DNA of 7,154 bases, from the NCBI GenBank assembly GCA_003132905.1, contig PKZC01000416.1, forward strand, positions 5,429 through 12,582, given 5' to 3'. The position numbers were made by a program, and so were the translations under genes. The notes beneath the pieces are model-generated. The model searched no databases. It was not told where the DNA came from and saw only the letters and a program-made list of their open reading frames with translations. Origin of the DNA: Bryobacterales bacterium (lineage in GTDB: Bacteria > Acidobacteriota > Terriglobia > Bryobacterales > Bryobacteraceae). Shown piece by piece: positions 1 through 4,963 of this stretch; the first letter of the stretch is position 1; each line of letters opens with the position of its first letter.

Positions 1-2
1 TT

Positions 3-1457
3 CCACTGTGGGTGCGCTACTGTCATTTCTTTAACTTTCTCTTCTTGATGATGCTGATCCGCAGTGGTCTTTCCATTCTTTTCGATCATCCGCGGCTGTA
101 TTTCAATGACGGTTGCACGCCCGGAACCGAGTGGGTTCGATTCACGCCCTTAAAGGTTCCAACCGACCGGGTGTGGACGGCAAAGGACGATGCACGTTAC
201 ATTTCGCCCGCGTTGGCATTGCCGGGCTATCGCCATACCGTGGGAGTGGCGCGCTCCTGGCACTTCATCGACGTCTACGGATTTATAGTGACCGGCGTCA
301 TTTTTATCACGTTGCTTCTTGCAACGGAACAATGGAGAAGGCTTGTGCCCACTTCTTCGGTGGTGCTGACGCAGGCCTGGAGCACATTCGTCGACTATGC
401 GAATTTCCACTTTCCCCCAGAACCCAACGGGTTCTACGGATACAACGCGCTTCAGCAGCTTGTCTATTTCGCTATGGTCTTCGTGTTCGGGCCCCTGTCT
501 ATTCTGACCGGGATCTCAATGTCCCCGGCGCTTGTGAATCGTTTTGCATGGTTCCCGCGGATGTTTGGTGGAAGGCAGTCGTCCCGGTCCATTCACTTCC
601 TCCTGATGACGGGTTACGTGGCGTTCATCGTTGCTCATGTCACGCTCGTGGCATTAACTGGCTTTGCACGAAATATGAATCACATCGTCCTTGGGACCGA
701 CGATCAAAGCCGTCTCGGGATGATCCTCGGCTTTGTCGGCATCGCCGTGGTTATCGCTTCCTGGATAGCGGCACATTATGTTTCGTGGAACTTTCCCCGC
801 GCCTTGCAACATGTCCAAAAGGCGTTGTCACAACCCTTACGTCTGTCCACGCTGAACCGGCTTGCACCGAGCCAACGATATACGAAGGACCAGATCTCGC
901 CTTACTTTTGGCCGAACGGCAAGATGCCGGAACGCGAGGATTGGAAACACCTGGCCGCTACTGGCTTCCATGACTATAAGTTGAAGATCGGCGGTCTGGT
1001 CGAGAAACCAGTAGAGCTTTCGATCTCGGAACTGGAAGGCCTCGGCAAAGCCGAGTTCATTACGATGCACCATTGCATCCAGGGTTGGTCGGGAATAGCG
1101 CAGTGGACCGGAGTTCCCATGAAAAACCTTATCGACTTGGTCAGACCGAAGCCGTCCGCAAAAGCAGTTGCCTTCTTTTCCTTTGGTGGATCTCTTTATG
1201 GAGGCGGGTACTACGATACGCAGAGCCTGGAGAACGTTCTGAAGCCGGAATGTCTGCTTGCTTTGGAAATGAACGGAGCCCCGCTTCCAGCCGTATATGG
1301 TGCTCCACTGCGGCTAAGGGTAGAAAATCAACTGGGCTACAAAATGGTCAAGTGGATCGAACGGATCGAATTTATCGAATCCGAAAAACAGGTGGGCAAG
1401 GGAGAGGGCGGCACGAACGAAGACGATGAATATTTCGATTTGCTGCCGAACATCTGA
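3..1457 (+). CDS. Cytochrome b561 / sulfite oxidase-like molybdopterin oxidoreductase fusion (5' partial)
   Basis: This is a membrane-anchored molybdoenzyme: an N-terminal b-type cytochrome domain fused to an oxidoreductase molybdopterin-binding domain of the sulfite oxidase/YedY superfamily. Numbering is from the GTG at 12. Hydrophobic segments lie near residues 6-24, 86-104, 148-170, 194-217 and 236-256. Candidate haem histidines are H5, H84, H195 and H209. The soluble part begins near 285. C355 in HHCIQGWSG is at the position of the molybdenum-ligating cysteine, followed by the family-like segments GGGYYDTQS (397-405) and APLRLRVENQLGYKMVKW (431-448). The frame is open to the left edge (PLW precedes the GTG), and the transmembrane helix starts at once, so the true start is probably outside the window. 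The soluble domain may face the periplasm and exchange electrons with the quinone pool through haem; that orientation and the substrate are inferred. The C-terminal tail after 460 is acidic. The stop is 16 bases from the opposing relic. Confidence 0.88.
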   Translation, partial: PLWVRYCHFFNFLFLMMLIRSGLSILFDHPRLYFNDGCTPGTEWVRFTPLKVPTDRVWTAKDDARYISPALALPGYRHTVGVARSWHFIDVYGFIVTGVIFITLLLATEQWRRLVPTSSVVLTQAWSTFVDYANFHFPPEPNGFYGYNALQQLVYFAMVFVFGPLSILTGISMSPALVNRFAWFPRMFGGRQSSRSIHFLLMTGYVAFIVAHVTLVALTGFARNMNHIVLGTDDQSRLGMILGFVGIAVVIASWIAAHYVSWNFPRALQHVQKALSQPLRLSTLNRLAPSQRYTKDQISPYFWPNGKMPEREDWKHLAATGFHDYKLKIGGLVEKPVELSISELEGLGKAEFITMHHCIQGWSGIAQWTGVPMKNLIDLVRPKPSAKAVAFFSFGGSLYGGGYYDTQSLENVLKPECLLALEMNGAPLPAVYGAPLRLRVENQLGYKMVKWIERIEFIESEKQVGKGEGGTNEDDEYFDLLPNI

Positions 1458-1473
1458 TGCGGCCCAGTTACGC

Positions 1474-1793
1474 TCATTCGATGACTTCCTTGATTGCGTC
1501 GGGCTGATGCTGATCTTTTACCCCGGCAAACTGATCCGGCGAATAGCGATTTGTGATCGGACCTTGAATTTGAGCGCCCCAGCGAAGGTGGGCCTGGGCC
1601 AGATCGTCCGCCGCCATTCGGAAATATGCGCGCGCGACATTCAGGCTGCGCAGCATAACCTGATTCTCCAACACCAACTGCCGGATCAACTCGGCTGCGG
1701 AAATTTGGAGCGGCTGGTCGCCGACCGGGATATGCCGGTCAGCACATACGTCCCTTTCAGAGCCAGCGCGTCGCAAAAATTGGTAATCTTCAT
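1474..1793 (-). pseudogene. Relic of a glucose 1-dehydrogenase C-terminal domain (frameshifted)
   Basis: This is a degraded fragment resembling the C-terminal domain of zinc/NAD(P)-dependent glucose 1-dehydrogenases of the medium-chain alcohol dehydrogenase superfamily. From an ATG at 1793 one frame gives MKITNFCDALALKGTYVLTG down to about 1734, like the NAD-domain strand 'L..NG...LTG'. The continuation lies in another frame from about 1731 to 1474: IPVGDQPLQIS, then LIRQLVLENQVML, then DDLAQAHLRWGA, TNRYSPDQF and DAIKEVIE. These match in order the family blocks '(I)P...L.RELVL.N.V..GSVNA', 'LITHR...' and 'D.IK.V.E'. Joined, the pieces give about 105 residues of a protein usually about 350 long. 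The zinc-binding catalytic domain is absent, an in-frame TAG precedes the ATG, and a TGA ends the fragment early. A longer open frame continues up to 1962 but overlaps the neighbouring gene, so I do not trust it. The family assignment is from memory of conserved blocks. A sequencing indel could explain the frameshift but not the missing two thirds. Confidence 0.68.
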
Positions 1794-1846
1794 TAGCTAA
1801 TGCGATTGCGCCAGGTTGGACCCTGCCTCCAGCCTCTACAGCATGA

Positions 1847-2395
1847 CTAGCTGCCGCTGACCCCGGCGAGTTGCTCGCGTTGCGCCGCGTGTACAGCAAC
1901 CTCCATTGGGTGCGTTGTCTGCAGGATATCCCTGGCCTTGGCCACCTCGTCCGCTGTGCCATGAGCCAGAAGGAGGAACTTGTCGGACTTAAGCGCTGTC
2001 TCGTATTTCACGACGCTGTCCTTGGGGATGCCAATACTGAACAGCCCCGCGCCGAGCGCGCTCAATCCGCCCACCACAACCGCGCCTTCCAGCGCACCGA
2101 TGATCCAGGCGACCAATGGACCGGCCACCAATATCGGCCCGATGCCTGGAATGACGAAGAAAGCGGCTCCGAATAACATCCCCCAGATTCCACCCCAGAA
2201 GGCACCCAGTTTGCCCCAATACTTCATGCGGTCGCCGGTGTTATAGTATCCGACGACGTGCTCGTCGGTATGATAATCCTTGCCGACGATGGACATTTTC
2301 TTCATGTCAAACCCAGACTTCTGCAGTTCCTTGACCGCTTCTTCTGCTTGGGAGTGGGTGTGATAAATTGCTACCACCGAGTTCGTTTCAGACAT
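1847..2395 (-). CDS. YflT/general stress protein 17M-like membrane protein
   Basis: This is a 182-residue protein of the type annotated as heat-induced stress protein YflT or general stress protein 17M. Residues 6-40 form the family's opening module (VVAIYHTHSQAEEAVKEL, then GFDMKKMSIVGKDY). A glycine-rich hydrophobic stretch follows at about 61-122 (GKLGAFWGGIWGMLFGAAFF, VIPGIGPILVAGPL, GLSALGAGLFSIGIP), suggesting two or three membrane-embedded helices. The soluble tail, from 123, has the typical 'SDKFLLLAHGTADEVAKARDIL'-like alternation (138-158) and ends in a histidine-containing region. The start is supported by AGGAA about 10 bases upstream of the ATG. The gene lies 95 bases downstream of the lipoprotein gene on the same strand and probably belongs to the same stress-related transcription unit. 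The molecular function of the family is not established; a membrane role under stress is an inference from relatives and context. Confidence 0.82.
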   Translation of the reverse strand: MSETNSVVAIYHTHSQAEEAVKELQKSGFDMKKMSIVGKDYHTDEHVVGYYNTGDRMKYWGKLGAFWGGIWGMLFGAAFFVIPGIGPILVAGPLVAWIIGALEGAVVVGGLSALGAGLFSIGIPKDSVVKYETALKSDKFLLLAHGTADEVAKARDILQTTHPMEVAVHAAQREQLAGVSGS

Positions 2396-2490
2396 GACTT
2401 AAGTTCCTTTCTTTCTCGATTGTTTTTCTTGTATTTTCGCATTCCGGTCTGCTGGTCGCCGAAGCCAGTGCGCTCCGATCATCTTCCGGG

Positions 2491-3522
2491 CTAAGTCTTG
2501 TGGCCAAGACTCGATATCGCTTTACCCAGGTCATCAATGCCCTTGTCCACTTCTCCCACGGCGTGTCCACTCTCCTCGGTGAGCTTTCCGGCCAACATCC
2601 TTGTATCTCTGACGACAGCGGAAACGCCCGTCTTGGCTTCACCGCCAGCCCATCCGGCAGACTGCTCCAGATTGAGTGCCGCGGCTTTCATCTCATAGCC
2701 CGCTTTGGCGGTCTCCTTCTTCGCCCAACTCTCTTTGGCTTTAACTTGGTGCGATTGCGCTAGAGCGCGGTCTGCGCGCCCAAAGCTCTGATCCGCCTCG
2801 ACGACACTTTTCTCCCTCCGGTTGTCCGTCGTATCGACGGCCAGCTTTTCCAGTTCTTGCGCCGCAGAGTCCAGTGAATGTTTGACGTCCCCGCTCGCGC
2901 GGCCGGCCTCCAACTTCACGAAGGCTTCGCCCTTGCGGATCTCTTCCGCCGCCTTCTCGTAGTCCTTTGCGAGAAGCGCTTTGTGCGCGTTTTGGAAATG
3001 CCGGTCCGGCTCCCCAATGTAGGGATACCAGGACGACTCGTCCACCACCAGCCAGTCGGATTCGAGATCGGCGCGGTGGGCCATTGCGATCACAGCATCG
3101 AACCGCTTCGCTCCGACCGTCTTTTTGCTGTCCAGATCAGAGGCCAATGCATTTAATTGCTTCATGGCCACGTCGATGTTTTCCTTTAATCCCCGAGACG
3201 CACCCGGGGTCTCCTTGGACAGGAGATCGGCGGTGGCACGAACCTCGGTGGCCGCGGCGGCCGGGTCTTTCATCATGAAAGCTTTGCGCGCGGATTGCAG
3301 CTTTCTGCTCACGTCGTCGATTACCGGAATATAGTCCTTATCTTGGACAAGGATCCAGTCTTCTGGGGTCTTGGGACCGATCTCCGGTTTGGAACTGTCC
3401 TGACCGGCGCCCACAACAGGAGCCTTCGCCGCCGTGCTATCGGAGCCTTTGCTGTTCTTGCTGCACGCGGCGCCCAAAAGGATCAGGACCGTCGTTGTAG
3501 CGGACAGAATAACTATCTTCAT
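2491..3522 (-). CDS. Lipoprotein with tandem 101-residue helical repeats, unknown function
   Basis: I do not recognise a named family; it distantly recalls YfdX-type periplasmic helical proteins. The first 20 residues form a lipoprotein signal peptide (MKIVILS, hydrophobic core, lipobox LGAAC with C20), followed by a flexible Ser/Lys/Gly-rich linker to about 50. The mature part holds a gapless internal duplication with a period of 101 residues. D55-W56 aligns with D156-W157, SARKAFMMKD (77-86) with NAHKALLAKD (178-187), ATEVR (91-95) with AEEIR (192-196), and NIDVAMKQLNALASDL (115-130) with SLDSAAQELEKLAVDT (216-231). A shorter, weaker third copy seems to occupy about 257-343. The composition (Ala, Lys, Glu, Asp) predicts amphipathic helical hairpins. 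Fate as an outer- or inner-membrane-anchored periplasmic protein is inferred. The start has GGAG seven bases upstream of the ATG. It lies 34 bases after the DUF2934 gene and 95 before the YflT-like gene, so co-transcription is likely. Confidence 0.82.
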   Translation of the reverse strand: MKIVILSATTTVLILLGAACSKNSKGSDSTAAKAPVVGAGQDSSKPEIGPKTPEDWILVQDKDYIPVIDDVSRKLQSARKAFMMKDPAAAATEVRATADLLSKETPGASRGLKENIDVAMKQLNALASDLDSKKTVGAKRFDAVIAMAHRADLESDWLVVDESSWYPYIGEPDRHFQNAHKALLAKDYEKAAEEIRKGEAFVKLEAGRASGDVKHSLDSAAQELEKLAVDTTDNRREKSVVEADQSFGRADRALAQSHQVKAKESWAKKETAKAGYEMKAAALNLEQSAGWAGGEAKTGVSAVVRDTRMLAGKLTEESGHAVGEVDKGIDDLGKAISSLGHKT

Positions 3523-3556
3523 GCCGTCTCCATTGAAATCATCCGCTGATCTTGGA

Positions 3557-3793
3557 TCACAGCCGTAGAGCTTTCAGTTCCTGCTCAGCCCGGACCCAGT
3601 CCTCCTCTGCTGAACCGTTCGTGCAGCCACGAGCTTCCCAATATGAATACGCCAGCCGGGCGGTTTCAACGTCTCCGCCGTCACCCTGCGCGGCGGAACC
3701 GTGAAGTTCCGCGGGCGCGTCGATCAAGTGCATGGTGGGCACCGCCTCGCTGGCGATCTCTGGTTCCAACTTCGAATTATGGTGTTTTGACAT
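3557..3793 (-). CDS. DUF2934 domain-containing protein
   Basis: This is a 78-residue protein with a C-terminal DUF2934 motif. Residues 45-56 (ARLAYSYWEARG) and 57-73 (CTNGSAEEDWVRAEQEL) reproduce the hallmark 'I...AY.LWE..G...G...EDW..AE..L'. The first 40 residues are a variable, low-complexity region without a signal peptide, so the protein is presumably cytoplasmic. DUF2934 proteins are short and of unknown function; the domain looks like a small two-helix fold. The start is supported by AAGGAG about 11 bases upstream of the ATG. It is placed between the UPF0182-like remnant upstream and the repeat lipoprotein 34 bases downstream, which fits one minus-strand transcription unit. In related genomes such genes are often near general stress genes; this is an impression from memory. 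Confidence 0.85.
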   Translation of the reverse strand: MSKHHNSKLEPEIASEAVPTMHLIDAPAELHGSAAQGDGGDVETARLAYSYWEARGCTNGSAEEDWVRAEQELKALRL

Positions 3794-3872
3794 AGATATT
3801 CAATCTCCTTGAGTTACTTGGATTGCCGCTTCGCTAGGCTGCGCCCGCCTTGGATCCCCGTTGTGAGATTCC

Positions 3873-4147
3873 TCATTGGTGAGTCCCGATTGGCGGCGGT
3901 CCGTTCAGCAAGCGCTTGAGTGCGTCCATCGACTTGCCGAAGTCTCCCCAATTCCCCTGCTGCATGGCCTTCTGGGCATTGTCGAACTGCGCCTTCGCCT
4001 GGCCCAATTCCGGTGTTCCGCCGGGCGCCTCACCCTTGGCCCTACCCTCGGCGGTGTTTCCCGGATGACGTGGTGACTTCCGTTGCCATTAGGCTTTCCG
4101 TCCGCAAGCGGCCTTGCCGGTTCGACATTTGGTGGTTTCTCGATCAT
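3873..4147 (-). pseudogene. UPF0182-like C-terminal remnant, frameshifted
   Basis: Two frames share this segment. An ATG at 4147 with GGAGTG about nine bases upstream opens a frame (MIEKPPNVEPARPLADGKPN...). After residue 30 this turns into an arginine-rich, unnatural-looking sequence ending at 3905. In the -1 frame, open from 4089 to the TGA at 3873, the translation is clearly protein-like: PELGQAKAQFDNAQKAMQQ, then GNWGDFGKSMDALKRLLNG. That matches the last helical hairpin of UPF0182 membrane proteins ('...A..AL..GDW..YG..M..L...L'), but the roughly 900-residue membrane body of that family is missing and the frame has no start of its own. A single-base loss in the GGGAAA run near 4112-4117 would join the well-initiated N-terminus to this tail and give about 90 residues. 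It is therefore either a frameshifted small gene carrying only the UPF0182 tail or a leftover of a larger gene. The reading is from pattern recognition. Confidence 0.6.
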
Positions 4148-4256
4148 GGTTGTATCACTCCGTTCTGCTCGCCGATATGTAGCTAAGCGGAAATGTCATT
4201 GATGTGGGCGGTAGCGTCGACAATCCACGCTGCCTATCGCTTCGCGATCTGATCAA

Positions 4257-4304
4257 CAACCCAAGCTCAGTATGAAGCCGAGAATGTCAAAGCGCCGTCA
4301 AAAC
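4257..4304 (-). promoter_or_regulatory. Tandem-heptamer regulatory repeat, copy 1
   Basis: On the minus strand this reads TTTTGAC-GGCG-CTTTGAC (4303-4286), followed by a conserved tail ATTCTCGGCTTCATACT and ending in GGGTTG. The two heptamers repeat with an 11-bp period, about one DNA turn. The whole stretch resembles copy 2 over about 47 bp with two one-base gaps. It points towards the minus-strand stress block, about 139 bases before the ATG at 4147. The role as operator or promoter is inferred from its structure, repetition and orientation. Confidence 0.5.
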
Positions 4305-4440
4305 AAAGACCGGCAGCCAAGGCCCACCGTTAGATCTTCCGAAATCCTCGCCTTTGACTGGACTCACGAGAAAACATCGTCCGTTGATTTAGGCTCGGTC
4401 AACTTTCAGCCAGATCCTTTGCCTGCGCAGACAGGTGAGA

Positions 4441-4629
4441 CTAAGACCGTCTGAAGGCGTAATAAGTAGGCAGAAAGACCAACGAGCCGATAACAGCCGC
4501 GAAGAGGCTAAAGAGGTTGAGTCCGCTTACACCGGTGGGTCCGAACGTACAGTACAACCAGCCTCCGGCCATGGCGCCGACAAGCCCCAGCCGGATGTCA
4601 GGGAAAATCTCCTCCCCTCTCCCGCACAT
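4441..4629 (-). CDS. GlsB/YeaQ/YmgE-family stress membrane protein, N-terminally shortened
   Basis: This is a small hydrophobic protein of the transglycosylase-associated/GlsB-YeaQ-YmgE family, linked to acid and general stress in the inner membrane. The visible residues include GRGEEIFPDIRLGLVGAMAGG (3-23, the family's 'G.G...DI.LGI.GA..GG'), then FGPTGVSGLN (29-38) and the last helix SLFAAVIGSLVFLPTYYAF (41-59), ending FRRS. At 62 residues it is short of the usual 80-90 because the first transmembrane helix is missing. The same frame is open upstream to a TAA near 4683, and its codons (WLGCKRPALGSLMCG) still look like an eroded first helix, but there is no ATG, GTG or TTG there. The ATG at 4629 lacks a good Shine-Dalgarno site. 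Regulatory repeat copy 2 overlaps the place where the N-terminus should be. It may be a working truncated protein or a decaying gene. The strand is shared with the stress block downstream, 294 bases away. Confidence 0.72.
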   Translation of the reverse strand: MCGRGEEIFPDIRLGLVGAMAGGWLYCTFGPTGVSGLNLFSLFAAVIGSLVFLPTYYAFRRS

Positions 4630-4654
4630 TAGTGACCCGAGCGCAGGCCGCTTA

Positions 4655-4701
4655 CAACCGAGCCAAGTATGAAGCGAGAAATGTTAACACGCCGTCAAAA
4701 C
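4655..4701 (-). promoter_or_regulatory. Tandem-heptamer regulatory repeat, copy 2
   Basis: On the minus strand this reads TTTTGAC-GGCG-TGTTAAC (4700-4683), followed by ATTTCTCGCTTCATACTTGG and ending in CGGTTG. The first heptamer is perfect and the second is diverged. It is about 54 bases before the ATG of the glsB-like gene and points at it. It also forms an imperfect inverted pair with copy 3, with about 40 bases between the arms, so the single strand could fold into a hairpin. Confidence 0.5.
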
Positions 4702-4739
4702 ACGGATCCATCACGGGGGCCGTTGTCGAGCACCCCATT

Positions 4740-4765
4740 TTTTGACGGCGTTTTGACATTCTTTG
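4740..4765 (+). promoter_or_regulatory. Tandem-heptamer regulatory repeat, copy 3
   Basis: This is the only copy with two perfect heptamers: TTTTGAC (4740-4746), GGCG, TTTTGAC (4751-4757), continuing with ATTCTTTGC. It is the only copy on the plus strand, facing the nucleotidyltransferase gene whose ATG is 206 bases away. TTGACG (4742-4747) or TTGACA (4753-4758) could serve as a -35 box. With the former, GATAAA near 4767 would be a poor -10 at a spacing of 19, so a promoter here is possible but not convincing. Confidence 0.5.
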
Positions 4766-4948
4766 CGATAAATTTCAACCATGACCCTAGCTTTCTCTAC
4801 GGATAGCCTTGCGGGTTTCTCCGATCCGTGTTCCTCGGAACCGACCGAAAGTGCAGAACATTGAGCGTCGTCAGGATTGTTGCCGGAAGTGCATTTTGGC
4901 AGCGGTTCTCCGCCCCTAAGCGCGAAGAGCGGGGTGTGGGCCGCAAAC

Positions 4949-4954
4949 AGAGGA
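4949..4954 (+). promoter_or_regulatory. Ribosome binding site deciding the nucleotidyltransferase start
   Basis: AGAGGA lies nine bases before the ATG at 4964. It favours that start over the TTG codons at 4877 and 4880, which would add 29 residues with no counterpart before the nucleotide-binding strand. Confidence 0.6.
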
Positions 4955-4963
4955 TCAGGCTCA

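Larger units (their letters stand above)
4630..4963. other. Divergent intergenic region between glsB-like and nucleotidyltransferase genes
   Basis: These 334 bases separate two divergently transcribed genes. They contain repeat copies 2 and 3 as an imperfect inverted pair (arms 4679-4700 and 4740-4762), then a leader of about 200 bases before the start at 4964. The leader holds a small perfect inverted repeat, GTTCC-TC-GGAAC (4830-4841). A 27-codon reading frame from 4781 has no Shine-Dalgarno site, so I do not call it. The frame of the downstream gene is open from 4877, but that part reads as non-coding. Confidence 0.55.

Noticed and set aside
1426..1800. Plus-strand frame of 124 codons after the molybdoenzyme gene
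   Set aside because: It overlaps the end of that gene and is antisense to the dehydrogenase relic, whose minus-strand translation shows coherent family blocks; the plus-strand translation shows none.
1794..1962. N-terminal part of the 162-codon minus-strand frame
   Set aside because: It lies mostly inside the YflT-like gene in another frame and is arginine/serine-rich without family features; only the part below about 1731 is meaningful.
2388..2642. Minus-strand frame of 84 codons bridging the lipoprotein and YflT-like genes
   Set aside because: Most of it is a shifted-frame shadow of the lipoprotein C-terminus, whose own frame shows the repeat structure.
4233..4245. Small palindrome ATCGC-TTC-GCGAT before the stress block
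   Set aside because: Five-base arms are too short to separate from chance and no T run follows.
4272..4454. Plus-strand 60-codon frame
   Set aside because: Its first codons are the repeat copy 1 read backwards, the rest has no recognisable feature, and there is no Shine-Dalgarno site.
4877..4963. Extended TTG start of the nucleotidyltransferase
   Set aside because: The extra 29 residues have no match to the family, whose fold begins directly at the GLILAGG strand, and AGAGGA supports the ATG at 4964.
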